This document shows positions 37,557-46,238 of a stretch of 64,000 nucleotides of DNA, piece after piece. Position numbers and translations under genes: made by a program. The DNA comes from Brevundimonas vitisensis. GTDB lineage: Bacteria > Pseudomonadota > Alphaproteobacteria > Caulobacterales > Caulobacteraceae. Each line of letters opens with the position of its first letter. Position 1 is the first letter of the stretch. The notes below the pieces were generated by a model, which saw only the letters and a list, made by a program, of their open reading frames with translations, was not told where the DNA came from and searched no databases. Location: positions 558,001-622,000 of the forward strand of contig NZ_CP067977.1 in assembly GCF_016656965.1 (NCBI RefSeq), given 5' to 3'.

Positions 37557-38777
37557 ATGAGTGCCATGACCGCAGCCGAGGATCATCAGGCCGCCCGCAC
37601 CCCGCCGGTATTCGCCCTGCTGCTGCGTCTGCTGAGCGACAACTGGACCTATGGCCGTCTGACCCTCAGCCTGCCGAACGGCGAGGTTCACACCTTGATC
37701 GGCGCGACCCCCGGGCCGGACGCGGTGATGAATGTGCTGGATTATCGCTTCGCACGGCGCGTCCTGGCCAATGGCGATATCGGCTACGCCGAGGGGTATA
37801 TGGCCGGCGAATGGGACAGCCCCCATCTGGCCGTGCTGCTGGAAACCCTGGCCAACAACTATGACCACATCCGTCGCCTGTTCGACGGCAATGCCATCAT
37901 GCTGGCGGTCAACTGGCTCAGCCACAAGGTGAAGCGCAACAGCCGACGTGGATCAAAGAAGAACATCCACGCCCACTATGACCTGGGCAATGCCTTCTAC
38001 AGGGCCTGGCTGGACGAGACGATGACCTATTCGTCCGCACGCTTCGAACGCGCCGACGAGACGCTGGAAGCGGCCCAGACGCGCAAATACGCGTCCCTGG
38101 CCCGCATGATGGGCATCCAGCCCGGCCAGACGGTTCTGGAAATCGGCTGCGGCTGGGGTGGGTTCGCCGACTATGTCGCGCGCGAAATCGGCGCCCACGT
38201 CACGGGCATCACCATTTCGCAGGAACAGCACGACTTTGCGCGCCAGCGCCTGTTCAATGCGGGCCTGACGGACCGGACATCAATCCAGATGGTCGACTAT
38301 CGCGATGTCCAGGGGCGGTTCGACCACGTCGCCTCGATCGAGATGTTCGAGGCGGTCGGCAAGGAATACTGGGCTGCCTATTTCGACAAGATCAATCAGG
38401 TGCTGGCGCCGGGTGGCCGGGCGGGCCTACAGATCATCACCATCCAGGATGAGCTGTTCGAGGAATACAACGCCCGCACCGACTTCATCCAGAAGTACGT
38501 CTTCCCCGGCGGCATGCTGCCGTCAGAAGCCCGCCTCCAGCCGGTGATCGAAAAGGCGGGACTGTCCTGGAACGCGGTCGAGCGGTTCGGCATCGACTAC
38601 GCCGACACCCTGAATCGCTGGGATGAGCGCTTCCAGGCGGCGTGGGCCGACATCCGCAAGATGGGTGGCTTCGATCAGCGGTTCTATCGGCTGTGGCGCT
38701 TCTATCTCGGCTATTGCGAGGCCGGTTTCCGGTCGCGCCGCACCGACGTCATTCAGCTGGCTCTGACGAAGGCCTGA
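37557..38777 (+). CDS. cfa: Cyclopropane-fatty-acyl-phospholipid synthase
   Basis: A 406-residue SAM-dependent enzyme that adds a methylene bridge to unsaturated acyl chains in membrane phospholipids, protecting against acid and oxidants. KKNIHAHYDLGNAFYRAWLD and MTYSSARF are family signatures; the SAM loop VLEIGCGWGGFADYV lies near 195; QKYVFPGGMLPS and FRLWRFYL-type RLWRFYLGYCEAGF close the pattern. It is downstream of the photolyase, and its 3' end overlaps the convergent (6-4) photolyase by 29 bases. Photolyase-cfa pairing is known from singlet-oxygen regulons such as Rhodobacter RpoE-ChrR. Confidence 0.95.
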   Translation: MSAMTAAEDHQAARTPPVFALLLRLLSDNWTYGRLTLSLPNGEVHTLIGATPGPDAVMNVLDYRFARRVLANGDIGYAEGYMAGEWDSPHLAVLLETLANNYDHIRRLFDGNAIMLAVNWLSHKVKRNSRRGSKKNIHAHYDLGNAFYRAWLDETMTYSSARFERADETLEAAQTRKYASLARMMGIQPGQTVLEIGCGWGGFADYVAREIGAHVTGITISQEQHDFARQRLFNAGLTDRTSIQMVDYRDVQGRFDHVASIEMFEAVGKEYWAAYFDKINQVLAPGGRAGLQIITIQDELFEEYNARTDFIQKYVFPGGMLPSEARLQPVIEKAGLSWNAVERFGIDYADTLNRWDERFQAAWADIRKMGGFDQRFYRLWRFYLGYCEAGFRSRRTDVIQLALTKA

Positions 38778-40323
38778 CCGCGCCCATCGAAACGCGGCAG
38801 GCCTCGGCCTCGTCCAGCAGGGCTTTGCGGCGGTCCTCACCGAAGCCGTCGAGGGTCCGATAGGGCATGGCCAGGCGTACGTTGTCGCGCAGGCGGTCGC
38901 GATTGCGTTCAAGAAAGCCCCAGTACAGACGGTTGAACGGACAGGCCCCCTCGCCCGACTTGGCCTTCACGTCATAGCGACAGGGGCCGCAGTAGTCGCT
39001 CATCCGGTCGATATAGGCCCCCGACGCGGCATAGGGTTTCGACCCCACGATCCCGCCGTCGGCAAAGGTGGCCATGCCGCGGGTGTTGGGCATTTCCACC
39101 CACTCATAGGCATCGGCGAAGACCACCATATACCAGTCGTCGACCGCATCGGGGTGGACACCCAACAGCATGGCCAGATTGCCGGTGACCATCAGCCGCT
39201 GGATGTGGTGGGCATAGGCATGGTCGCGCGCAGACCGGACCGTATCGGCGACGCAGGCCATGTCTGTCTCTCCCGACCAGTAGAACCACGGCAGGCCACG
39301 GTCGGCGTCGAGGTGATTGCGGCGGGCATACTCGGGCATCTTCAGCCAATAGATGCCGCGCACGAACTCGCGCCAGCCGATGATCTGGCGGATGAAGCCC
39401 TCGACCGCATTCAAGGGGGCCCTGCCCGCCTTCCACGCCGCTTCGGCGCGGCGACAGGCATCCAGCGGATCGATCAGGCCCAGGTTGATGCTGGTGGAGA
39501 TCAGACCGTGCCACATCCACGGCTCGCTTTCTGCCATGGCGTCCTGCCAGTCGCCGAACCCCGGAAGGAGGTTCTCTATGAAATCGGCCAGGATCGCCTC
39601 TGCCTGCTCCGCCGTCGTCGGCCAGGCGAACGCGTCCAGAGTGCCGAAATGATCAGGAAACAGGCGGGCCACATCAGCGATGGTTCCCCTGGCGATCTCA
39701 TCGGGCGGGGTTCGCAGACGCCGGGGCGGACGCACACCCTTGCCCAGCTTACGCCGGTTCTCGGCGTCATAGTTCCACTTTCCACCAGCGGGCTGATCGC
39801 CCTCCATCAGCAGGCCCGTCTCACGCCGCATCTCGCGATAGAAGAACTCCATCCGCAGCTGACTCTTGCCGCTGGCCCACCGCCGGAAACGGTCGTGCGA
39901 GCAGACGAAGCGGTCATCGGGCCGGATTTCGACCAGCGAGGGGCTGGCGCTCGCAAACCCCGACAAGGCTTGGGCCAGCCGCCATTCCCCGCATTCGGTC
40001 ATCACCACCCGCTCGAACCGACCATCGGCCAGAGCGCGCTCGACCTCCGCAACGATCGAATGGCGGTTGTCAGGGTCGTCGATGCGGACGTAGCGCACCG
40101 ATACCCCGCGCGTCTCCAATCGCACCGCGAAGCTGCGCATGGCGGCGAAGGCCAGGGCGATCTTCTGCTTGTGATGGCGAACATACGTCGCCTCGTCCCG
40201 CACCTCGGCCAGCAAGATCAGATCGCGAGCCGGGTCCAGGTCAGTCAGGGCCGACAGTCCGTCGGAAAGCTGATCGCCCAACACCAGTCTGAGGGTGCCT
40301 GTCCGTGTGCTAGGCTGGGTCAT
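38749..40323 (-). CDS. Iron-sulfur bacterial (6-4) photolyase / cryptochrome
   Basis: A 524-residue member of the FeS-BCP group (Agrobacterium PhrB type), which repairs (6-4) photoproducts using FAD, a lumazine antenna and a [4Fe-4S] cluster. Four cluster cysteines are at 357, 445, 448 and 461 (YCGPC and GEGACPF). Their spacing (88, 3, 13) equals that of PhrB, and the histidine pair in YAHHIQRLMV (372-373) is also kept, so it looks functional. I chose the ATG at 40323; an upstream ATG at 40344 would overlap sseA. Its start codon overlaps that of divergent sseA in a CATG. Confidence 0.95.
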   Translation of the reverse strand: MTQPSTRTGTLRLVLGDQLSDGLSALTDLDPARDLILLAEVRDEATYVRHHKQKIALAFAAMRSFAVRLETRGVSVRYVRIDDPDNRHSIVAEVERALADGRFERVVMTECGEWRLAQALSGFASASPSLVEIRPDDRFVCSHDRFRRWASGKSQLRMEFFYREMRRETGLLMEGDQPAGGKWNYDAENRRKLGKGVRPPRRLRTPPDEIARGTIADVARLFPDHFGTLDAFAWPTTAEQAEAILADFIENLLPGFGDWQDAMAESEPWMWHGLISTSINLGLIDPLDACRRAEAAWKAGRAPLNAVEGFIRQIIGWREFVRGIYWLKMPEYARRNHLDADRGLPWFYWSGETDMACVADTVRSARDHAYAHHIQRLMVTGNLAMLLGVHPDAVDDWYMVVFADAYEWVEMPNTRGMATFADGGIVGSKPYAASGAYIDRMSDYCGPCRYDVKAKSGEGACPFNRLYWGFLERNRDRLRDNVRLAMPYRTLDGFGEDRRKALLDEAEACRVSMGAVRPSSEPAE

Positions 40324-41158
40324 GTCTCGCTTGTCCGCCCTCATACAGCCCGCTGAACTTCTGGCCGCCCTGTCCGATCCGGGCCTGCGCCTTCTGGACG
40401 CCAGCTGGCATCTGGACGGACGCGATGCCAGGGCGGATTTCGCGGCAGCCCATATTCCGGGCGCGCTCTTCTTCGACTTGGAGGCCGCTTCAGATCAAGA
40501 CAGCCCATTGCCGCACATGCTGCCCAGCCCTGCGGTCTTCGCCGCCTTTGCCGGGGCGATGGGCATAACCCAGACGGATGGCATCGTCGTCTATGACACC
40601 ACCGGCCTGTTTTCGGCCGCGCGGGTCTGGTGGATGTTTCGCGTGATGGGGGCCCAGCGCGTTCAGGTGCTGAATGGCGGTCTTCCTGCCTGGACGGTGG
40701 CTGGCGGAGCGGTCGAGGCGGGACCGGCCAGGGTCCTGGCCCCTGCAATCTTCACGCCCGATTTCGATCCCCATCAGGTGGCCGATCTGGACGTCGTAGG
40801 TCAGTCCCTGGCAGGCAGAGCCCAGGTCGTGGACGCCCGTGGCGCGGCCCGCTTCCGAGGTCAGGCGCCCGAACCCCGGCCCGGCGTCAGGCCCGGTCAC
40901 ATGCCCGGCGCAATCAACATGCCCTATAGCGCCCTTCTCACGCCCGAGGGGCGAATGAAGCCGCCAGCGGTGCTGACGCAGGTCTTCGACGACGCCGGCA
41001 TAGACCTGGATCGGTCCATCGTGACCAGCTGCGGCTCAGGCGTTACCGCCGCCATTCTCAGCCTGGGGCTGGCCGTGCTGGACCGGCCCAGCCGCCTGTA
41101 CGACGGCAGCTGGACCGAATGGGGCTCTCACCCCAATACCCCCGTACAGGCGGGTTGA
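40322..41158 (+). CDS. sseA: 3-mercaptopyruvate sulfurtransferase
   Basis: A 278-residue tandem rhodanese protein. The N-terminal domain has LLDASWHLDGRDARADFAAAHIPGALFFDL; here only the short block AAHIPGALFFDL matters. The C-terminal domain ends with the active loop SCGSGVTA with Cys237, the CGSGVT signature of mercaptopyruvate sulfurtransferases rather than thiosulfate ones (CRxGx[RT]). It moves sulfur from 3-mercaptopyruvate to thiols, cyanide or carrier proteins. Start: ATG at 40322. Only 2 bases separate its stop from that of the convergent symporter gene. Confidence 0.94.
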   Translation: MSRLSALIQPAELLAALSDPGLRLLDASWHLDGRDARADFAAAHIPGALFFDLEAASDQDSPLPHMLPSPAVFAAFAGAMGITQTDGIVVYDTTGLFSAARVWWMFRVMGAQRVQVLNGGLPAWTVAGGAVEAGPARVLAPAIFTPDFDPHQVADLDVVGQSLAGRAQVVDARGAARFRGQAPEPRPGVRPGHMPGAINMPYSALLTPEGRMKPPAVLTQVFDDAGIDLDRSIVTSCGSGVTAAILSLGLAVLDRPSRLYDGSWTEWGSHPNTPVQAG

Positions 41159-41160
41159 CT

Positions 41161-42471
41161 TCAGACCGGCTTGGCGACCGGCTCCGGTCCGGCCACATCG
41201 GCGGGGACGTCCTTTTCCCCGCGCGAAACCACCGTCGCGGCCACCAGATCGCCCGTGACGTTCAACGTGGTGCGGCACATATCCAGAAAGCGGTCGACGC
41301 CCAGGATCAGGCCGATCCCCTCGGCCGGCACCCCGACCATGACCAGGATCAGGGCGATGACCGGCAGCGATCCCGCCGGAACTCCAGCCGTGCCGATGCC
41401 GCCCAGGATACAGACCAGCATGACCACCAGCTGCTGCTGAAGGTTCAGGTCGATGCCGAAGAACTGGGCCAGAAACAGCACTGTCACCCCTTCGAACAGG
41501 GCGGTGCCGTTCTGGTTCGCCGTCGCCCCCACCGTCAGCACGAAGCGCGAGATGCGGCGCGGCAGCTTCAGCTTTTCTTCGGCCGCCTTGATGGCGATGG
41601 GCAGGGTGGCGTTGGACGAGGCGGTCGAGAAGGCCACGACGAACGGCTCACGCACACCTCGCGCAAAGGTCACGGGATTCATGCCGCCGAAGATCCAGAC
41701 CAACAGCGGATAGACGATGAACATGTGGATCGCCATCGCGCCCACTGCCACGCCGGCATAGGCCCCCAAGCGCACCAGCAGGTCCCATCCGAACATGGCG
41801 GCCAGGTTGAACATCAGGGCGGCAATGGCGATCGGGGCCAGTTTGATGACCAGATTGATCAGCTTCATCATCACTTCCAGCAGGCCTTGAAGGGACTGCT
41901 GGAGGGCGTCAGTCGCCTCCGACTTGGCCATGACCATGCCGATGCCGAAGATCAGGGCAAACACCATGACCGGCAGGATTTGGTTCTCTGCCGCGGCGGT
42001 GAAGACGTTGGACGGGATCATGTCCAGGAAGAACTGGCCCGCCTCGATCGAGGTCGGCGCATTGCCGACGATGGTGGCGGCCCCTTCGGCTCCCTGGGCC
42101 AGCAGCTGCTGCGCCAGGGCCGGATCAACCCCGTCGCCGGGCCGGAACCAGTTGACCATGCCCAGGCCAATCGCGACGGCGATGGCAGAGACCAGGATGG
42201 TGAACGACAGGGTCTTGAACCCGACGCGCCCCAGGGACTTGAGGTCGCCCATCTCGGCCACGCCGACGGCCAGGGCGGCGAACAGCAGCGGCAGAACCAG
42301 CATGAACAGCAGGCGCAGAAAGATCTGACCCACGGACTGGATCAGATCCATCACCCATTCATCGACGACCAGTCCGTTCAGATTGACGAACAGCCCTCCA
42401 CCCAGGCCGACGGCAAAGCCCACCAGCATCCAGAGATAGAGCGGCACGCCGCCACGCTTGGTCGTTTCCAT
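41161..42471 (-). CDS. Dicarboxylate/amino acid:cation symporter (DAACS)
   Basis: A 436-residue sodium- or proton-coupled symporter of the GltP/DctA family. Eight or so hydrophobic segments are visible. [14 protein letters not shown] is the serine-rich re-entrant loop, followed by [21 protein letters not shown] (the NxNGT cation/substrate site) and [19 protein letters not shown]. Substrate (glutamate, aspartate, succinate or another acid) is not resolvable by eye. GGGGGA precedes the ATG. It lies 25 bases downstream of a periplasmic substrate-binding protein gene on the same strand, an unusual partner for a secondary transporter. Confidence 0.93.
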   Translation of the reverse strand: METTKRGGVPLYLWMLVGFAVGLGGGLFVNLNGLVVDEWVMDLIQSVGQIFLRLLFMLVLPLLFAALAVGVAEMGDLKSLGRVGFKTLSFTILVSAIAVAIGLGMVNWFRPGDGVDPALAQQLLAQGAEGAATIVGNAPTSIEAGQFFLDMIPSNVFTAAAENQILPVMVFALIFGIGMVMAKSEATDALQQSLQGLLEVMMKLINLVIKLAPIAIAALMFNLAAMFGWDLLVRLGAYAGVAVGAMAIHMFIVYPLLVWIFGGMNPVTFARGVREPFVVAFSTASSNATLPIAIKAAEEKLKLPRRISRFVLTVGATANQNGTALFEGVTVLFLAQFFGIDLNLQQQLVVMLVCILGGIGTAGVPAGSLPVIALILVMVGVPAEGIGLILGVDRFLDMCRTTLNVTGDLVAATVVSRGEKDVPADVAGPEPVAKPV

Positions 42472-42496
42472 TGGTCCCCCGGTTTACCCGTGTCGA

Positions 42497-43594
42497 TTAT
42501 CGAATCGGCAGTCCATACATCAGGCCACCCGCGTTCCATTGTGCGTTCAAGCCGCGCGCCAGGTCGAGTGCCGATTCCGAACCGAGGTTCCGCGAGAATA
42601 TCTCGCCGTAGTTGCCGACGGCTCCGATCGCCTCGCGGGCCCAGTCATCGGACAGGCCCAGCACCGCGCCATAGCCGCTTTCGGCCCCCAGCAGACGGCG
42701 TACACGCGGGTCGCGGGCGTCGCGCGCCTGGGCCGCAACATTATCCTGAGTGACCCCCAGTTCCTCGGCCAAAATGAGGGCATTCAGCGTCCAGCGCACG
42801 ATCGCCGTCCACTGCTCGTCCCCGCGTCGCACCACCGGGCCCAGCGGCTCCTTGGAGACGACGTCGGGCAGAATCATATGCTGCTGTGGCGCAGACAAGG
42901 TGGTGCGCGCCGCGGCCAAGGCTGAGATATCCGCGCTGAAGGCATCGCAGTCCTCGCGCCCATAGGCCTGCCGCGCCGCCTCCTCGCTGTCGAACACGAC
43001 CGGGCGATACTCGATGCCGCGCGAACGGAAATAGTCCGCCACATTCAGTTCAGATGTCGATCCGGACTGGACGCAGACCCGCGCGCCATTCAGTTCAGAC
43101 GCGCTGTTCAGGTTCAGCGAACGCCGGACCAGAAATCCCTGACCGTCGTAGTAGTTGATGCCCGCGAAGGCGACGCCCTGGCCTGCATCGCGCTGCATGG
43201 TCCAGGAGGTGTTGCGCCACAGCACATCGACCCGGCCGCTCTCAAGCGCCGACAGCCGGTCCCGGGTGCCCAGCGGAATGAAGCGCACGGCATTCGCATC
43301 GCCGAAAATTGCTGCCGCCATGGCCCGGCAGAAGTCGACGTCGAAGCCGCGCCAGGCCCCACGGTTGTCGGTATAGGCAAAGCCGACCAGCCCCTCGTGA
43401 ACGCCACAGTTCAGGCGCCCACGACGCCGGATCTCGCCAAGGGTGGCACTTTCCGCACGCGCTTGAGGGGGAGCGATCTGGCCTTTGACGGCCGGCGCGG
43501 GTTCGGGAGCCGGCGCCTGGCGCTCGCAGCCGACGAGACCGGCCAGTATCGCCAGTCCCAGAGCCGCAGCCCGCGTGATCGTTCTGCCCGCCAT
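42497..43594 (-). CDS. Amino-acid substrate-binding lipoprotein (AapJ/GltI type)
   Basis: A 365-residue lipoprotein: signal AAALGLAILAGLVGC, then a solute-binding protein of the general L-amino acid (AapJ/BztA) kind. LNCGVHEGLVGFAYTDNRGAWRGFDVDFCRA is the typical opening (key block GFDVDFCRA), followed by RVDVLWRNTSWTMQRD and ARVCVQSGSTSELN. The family normally delivers amino acids to an ABC permease, but no permease or ATPase genes adjoin; instead the DAACS symporter follows 25 bases later. AAGGA lies 7 bases before the ATG. Confidence 0.9.
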   Translation of the reverse strand: MAGRTITRAAALGLAILAGLVGCERQAPAPEPAPAVKGQIAPPQARAESATLGEIRRRGRLNCGVHEGLVGFAYTDNRGAWRGFDVDFCRAMAAAIFGDANAVRFIPLGTRDRLSALESGRVDVLWRNTSWTMQRDAGQGVAFAGINYYDGQGFLVRRSLNLNSASELNGARVCVQSGSTSELNVADYFRSRGIEYRPVVFDSEEAARQAYGREDCDAFSADISALAAARTTLSAPQQHMILPDVVSKEPLGPVVRRGDEQWTAIVRWTLNALILAEELGVTQDNVAAQARDARDPRVRRLLGAESGYGAVLGLSDDWAREAIGAVGNYGEIFSRNLGSESALDLARGLNAQWNAGGLMYGLPIR

Positions 43595-43684
43595 ATCGAC
43601 GTCCTTGTCGCCAAGCGCCCCGCGAGTGTCTTAAACGCGGTCAAGGCCCCCGCCGCAACCCGTCAGGCCATCGCAATGCGGGAA

Positions 43685-43761
43685 TGGCGCGCCCAGCAGG
43701 ACTCGAACCTGCAACATCCCGCTTAGAAGGCGGGTGCTCTATCCGGTTGAGCTATGGGCGC
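43685..43761 (-). tRNA. tRNA-Arg (anticodon TCT)
   Basis: A 77-base cloverleaf on the minus strand. The acceptor stem GCGCCCA pairs with TGGGCGC, the anticodon loop is CTTCTAA (TCT, reading AGA/AGG), and the T arm GCAGGTTCGAGTCCTGC is intact. The 3' CCA is encoded (43685-43687). Confidence 0.97.
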
Positions 43762-43844
43762 CCGATGGAAATCCTGCGGCGCGAATACCGCGAATGTTTA
43801 TAGTCGCGAAGCCCGGCTATTGTCGCTCTGACCGCACTGCCCGT

Positions 43845-43860
43845 TGCCTTGGCCAAGGCA
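43845..43860. other. Perfect 16-bp palindrome
   Basis: TGCCTTGGCCAAGGCA lies between the 3' end of the NDUFS4-like gene and the tRNA-Arg gene, about 85 bases upstream of the tRNA. No T-run follows, so it is more like a protein-binding dyad than a terminator. Confidence 0.4.
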
Positions 43861-43883
43861 GCGCCAAGTGCGATGCCGACGAA

Positions 43884-44189
43884 TCAGTGCGTCCAAGACA
43901 CCTTGCGGTTTGTGGCGAAGTTGTCGGCATAAGCCTTCAGGATCAACGGCGGCTCCTGCGGCTCGTGCAGACGGAAGGCGATGCCGTGACGCTCGGCGTA
44001 TTCGATCGCCTCTTCCTTGGTGTCGAAGTTCAGCTTCACCTGGCCGTTCATGTCGGTTGAGCCGGTCCAGCCCATCAGGGGGTCGACGAAACGCGCAGAG
44101 GCCGGCTCGAACTCCAGCCGCCAGCTGCGGCTCTTGGCCTTGCCGGACTGCATGGCGGTCTTGGCGGGTCGATAGATGCGGGCCAGCAT
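43884..44189 (-). CDS. NADH dehydrogenase accessory subunit, NDUFS4-like
   Basis: A 101-residue homologue of mitochondrial complex I subunit NDUFS4 (18 kDa, AQDQ), found as an accessory subunit in alphaproteobacteria. Signature: SWRLEFEPASARFVDPLMGW then TGSTDMNGQVKLNFDTKEEA and the YAERHGIAF segment. It probably binds the peripheral arm of NADH dehydrogenase at the membrane's cytoplasmic face. I chose the ATG at 44189 (MLARIYRPAKTAMQSGKAKS); the frame extends 11 codons upstream without similarity. The nuo genes are not in the window, as is common. Confidence 0.95.
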   Translation of the reverse strand: MLARIYRPAKTAMQSGKAKSRSWRLEFEPASARFVDPLMGWTGSTDMNGQVKLNFDTKEEAIEYAERHGIAFRLHEPQEPPLILKAYADNFATNRKVSWTH

Positions 44190-44221
44190 GGACGGTCTCT
44201 CAGACGAAGGCTTTGGCTTCA

Positions 44222-44247
44222 TATACAGCCCTGTTCATCAGCGGCAA
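44222..44247 (-). promoter_or_regulatory. Candidate promoter of the NDUFS4-like gene
   Basis: Minus-strand TTGCCGC (44241-44247), an 11-nt spacer and GCTGTATA (44222-44229) match the Caulobacter housekeeping consensus at 6/7 and 6/8 positions. The predicted start of transcription is about 25 bases before the ATG at 44189. Confidence 0.4.
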
Positions 44248-44277
44248 CCGGCCCATGCCGTTCCCCCGATCAGCGCA

Positions 44278-44808
44278 TCAGTCGGCGGTCGCATTCGTGA
44301 CGTTGGGGCCCCGCGGATTGCGACCGAAACCCTCTTCACAGATCGCGCGACCAAAAGCCTCCGAAACCACCATCTGACGATCCGTGACCAGCCCGTTCAG
44401 ACCACCGTTGTCATGCACGACAACCGAGACCGGAAACCGCCCCACGACCTCATTGCCGCGCCCCGGATAGACAAACTCCACCGTGCCGGAGAGCCTGTGC
44501 TCACCGCCACCGTTCAGAAACGTGGCCAGACGCCCTTCCCTGTCGAGGCGATCAATGTGGATTCGCACATCGACCAGTGCGGTCCCGACAAGGCAGCGCC
44601 GCATCTCCTGGCTCACTTCGTCGGTGAAGGTCTCCTGAAAGTCGTCTTCCGCGCTCAACCATCCGCTGGACATATAAACGGCACCCAGCTGAGCGGTTTG
44701 CTGCAAGCCCGGCATCACCGGGATCGGAGGCCCTCCGGACACGACGGGCGCACAGGCTGCGACAGCGACAACAGCCGACATGGACAGAGGAACGAGGAAC
44801 GAGCGCAT
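44278..44808 (-). CDS. Hypothetical lipoprotein
   Basis: A 176-residue protein with a lipoprotein signal ([17 protein letters not shown], lipobox cysteine at 19). The mature part contains [21 protein letters not shown] and a conserved-looking stretch [20 protein letters not shown], but I recognise no family. It resembles small periplasm-facing outer-membrane lipoproteins. It stands between the NDUFS4-like gene and tRNA-Pro on the same strand. Confidence 0.8.
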   Translation of the reverse strand: MRSFLVPLSMSAVVAVAACAPVVSGGPPIPVMPGLQQTAQLGAVYMSSGWLSAEDDFQETFTDEVSQEMRRCLVGTALVDVRIHIDRLDREGRLATFLNGGGEHRLSGTVEFVYPGRGNEVVGRFPVSVVVHDNGGLNGLVTDRQMVVSEAFGRAICEEGFGRNPRGPNVTNATAD

Positions 44809-44914
44809 GAATTTCTCCTATGCGCCGCATCTAGCCGATCACGGTTCACTCACCAGTGAATTCGCCGTAACCCGCCTGGTGGGGGGAATGAGACGGCGGG
44901 CAGAGATCGAATAT

Positions 44915-44991
44915 TGGTCGGGGCGGCAGGATTCGAACCTGCGACCCTCTGCTCCCAAAGCAGATGCGCTACCAGGCTGCGCTACACCCCG
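44915..44991 (-). tRNA. tRNA-Pro (anticodon TGG)
   Basis: A 77-base cloverleaf on the minus strand. The acceptor CGGGGTG pairs with CGCCCCG (one G-T pair), the anticodon loop is TTTGGGA (TGG), and the T arm is GCAGGTTCGAATCCTGC. The 3' CCA is encoded at 44915-44917. Confidence 0.97.
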
Positions 44992-45041
44992 AACCGGAAG
45001 GGGCGTCTCATGACACGCGCAGCCCGCAATCGCAACGCGCC

Positions 45042-45515
45042 TTAGTCGGCATTCCCAAAGAAGGGATGCCGGACCAAATCGCCCGGCTTGGCCCCGATCT
45101 CAGCAGCCCGGCCGCCCCGCACTTCGACGACGCCATTGGCAGGACCGTCGGACGGCAGGGTTTCTTCGGAGAAAGGCACCGCATTGGCGGCGATCGACAC
45201 GATCTTTCCGTCGGGCGCGACATAGATGATGTCGAGGGAGTTTGGCGTGTTGCGCATCCAGAAGCCGCGCGGCTGCACGTCCTGAAACTGGAACAGCATG
45301 CCCCGGTCATCAGCCAGGGCGTCGCGATACATCATGCCGCGCTGGCGCTCCGCCTCTTCGTCGGCGATTTCGACCATGAACTTGTGCTCGCCCGTTGCCG
45401 TGACGATCGTCAGAGGCTCGAGCGGCCGACCCGTGGCATCGACGGGTGCGCTCTGAAAACAAGCAGACAGGGACAGGGCCATCAGGCCGCTGAGAAGGAT
45501 ACGACGGTCGAACAT
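45042..45515 (-). CDS. DUF192 family lipoprotein
   Basis: A 157-residue protein with a lipoprotein signal (ILLSGLMALSLSAC, lipobox Cys19) and a DUF192 domain: FMVEIADEEAERQRGMMYRD then MLFQFQDVQPRGFWMRNTPNSLDIIYV (core FWMRNTPNSLDIIYV), and ending VVEVRGGRAAEIGAKPGD. DUF192 proteins are small, widespread and of uncertain role. I placed the start at ATG 45515 so that the signal peptide is of normal length; an ATG at 45545 overlapping the cold-shock gene's stop (TGATG) gives ten more residues. Confidence 0.88.
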   Translation of the reverse strand: MFDRRILLSGLMALSLSACFQSAPVDATGRPLEPLTIVTATGEHKFMVEIADEEAERQRGMMYRDALADDRGMLFQFQDVQPRGFWMRNTPNSLDIIYVAPDGKIVSIAANAVPFSEETLPSDGPANGVVEVRGGRAAEIGAKPGDLVRHPFFGNAD

Positions 45516-45544
45516 GGTGCAAATCGCCCTTATCGGGCGCGCCA

Positions 45545-46114
45545 TCAGCCGCCCGGCTTGATCTCGGCCACCACCAGCCCCTTGGGCCCATCGGCGAACC
45601 GCACCGATACGGCCTCACCAGGCACCAGGTCGTCAAGCCCGCAACGACGAAGGGTTTCGACATGAACGAAGATATCGCCGGGATGCCCCTCGCGCACCAC
45701 AAAGCCATAGCCTTTGGTCCGGTTGAACCATTTGACCGTGGCCGTCTCCAGGTCGCCGGCCCGAAGGTTTGCCTCCGGACGTCCGCGAATCATTCCGCCG
45801 TGGCTCTTCAGACCGTCATAGCCCCCGCGACGCGGCAGCACGGCCTCGGGGTTGCCCTCGCCCAGGTAGTGGATCTGGGAGACCTGCCATCCTTTTTGCC
45901 GACGCACGCAGTCGCAGGTGATCGGCGCACCCTCGGCGGCCGTCTCGTGCCCACTATCTCGCAAGCTGCTGATATGCAGCAAGATATCCTGTCGATCCGT
46001 CTGCCCCGCATCCTCGGGTACGATGAAGCCGTAACCCTTGATGGGATCGAACCACTTGATCCTGCCGACGACGCGAATCGTATCCGTCGCCTCTAGCCCC
46101 TCGAATTCAGACAC
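45545..46114 (-). CDS. Cold-shock protein with two cold-shock domains
   Basis: A 189-residue protein with two complete cold-shock domains. Domain 1 has [19 protein letters not shown] and DILLHISSL; domain 2 has [19 protein letters not shown] and DIFVHVETL, the RNP1 and RNP2 RNA-binding motifs. Tandem-domain proteins of this kind (Caulobacter CspC/CspD type) bind single-stranded RNA or DNA and act in stationary phase and cold. I chose the GTG at 46114 ([15 protein letters not shown]) with GGGGG upstream, rather than a TTG at 46147. The next gene overlaps or follows closely. Confidence 0.93.
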   Translation of the reverse strand: MSEFEGLEATDTIRVVGRIKWFDPIKGYGFIVPEDAGQTDRQDILLHISSLRDSGHETAAEGAPITCDCVRRQKGWQVSQIHYLGEGNPEAVLPRRGGYDGLKSHGGMIRGRPEANLRAGDLETATVKWFNRTKGYGFVVREGHPGDIFVHVETLRRCGLDDLVPGEAVSVRFADGPKGLVVAEIKPGG

Positions 46115-46238
46115 GTCACAGCCCCCGTCCGCGTAGCCTGCGGACAACGCCTGTTTAACACGGTTCTGTGAACGCCGGAAAAGGCAAAAACGCAGATTTT
46201 TGTCCTTATGTCCCCAATCTGCGGCAAGCCTGAGCCGC

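Noticed and set aside
41119..42753. A 544-codon plus-strand frame rich in His, Gln and Asp
   Set aside because: It is the shadow of the DAACS symporter and binding protein genes; composition is typical of reversed membrane-protein codons.
45980..46238. Riboswitch or thermosensor before the cold-shock gene
   Set aside because: The leader is short and I could not identify a conserved fold or cold-box motif.
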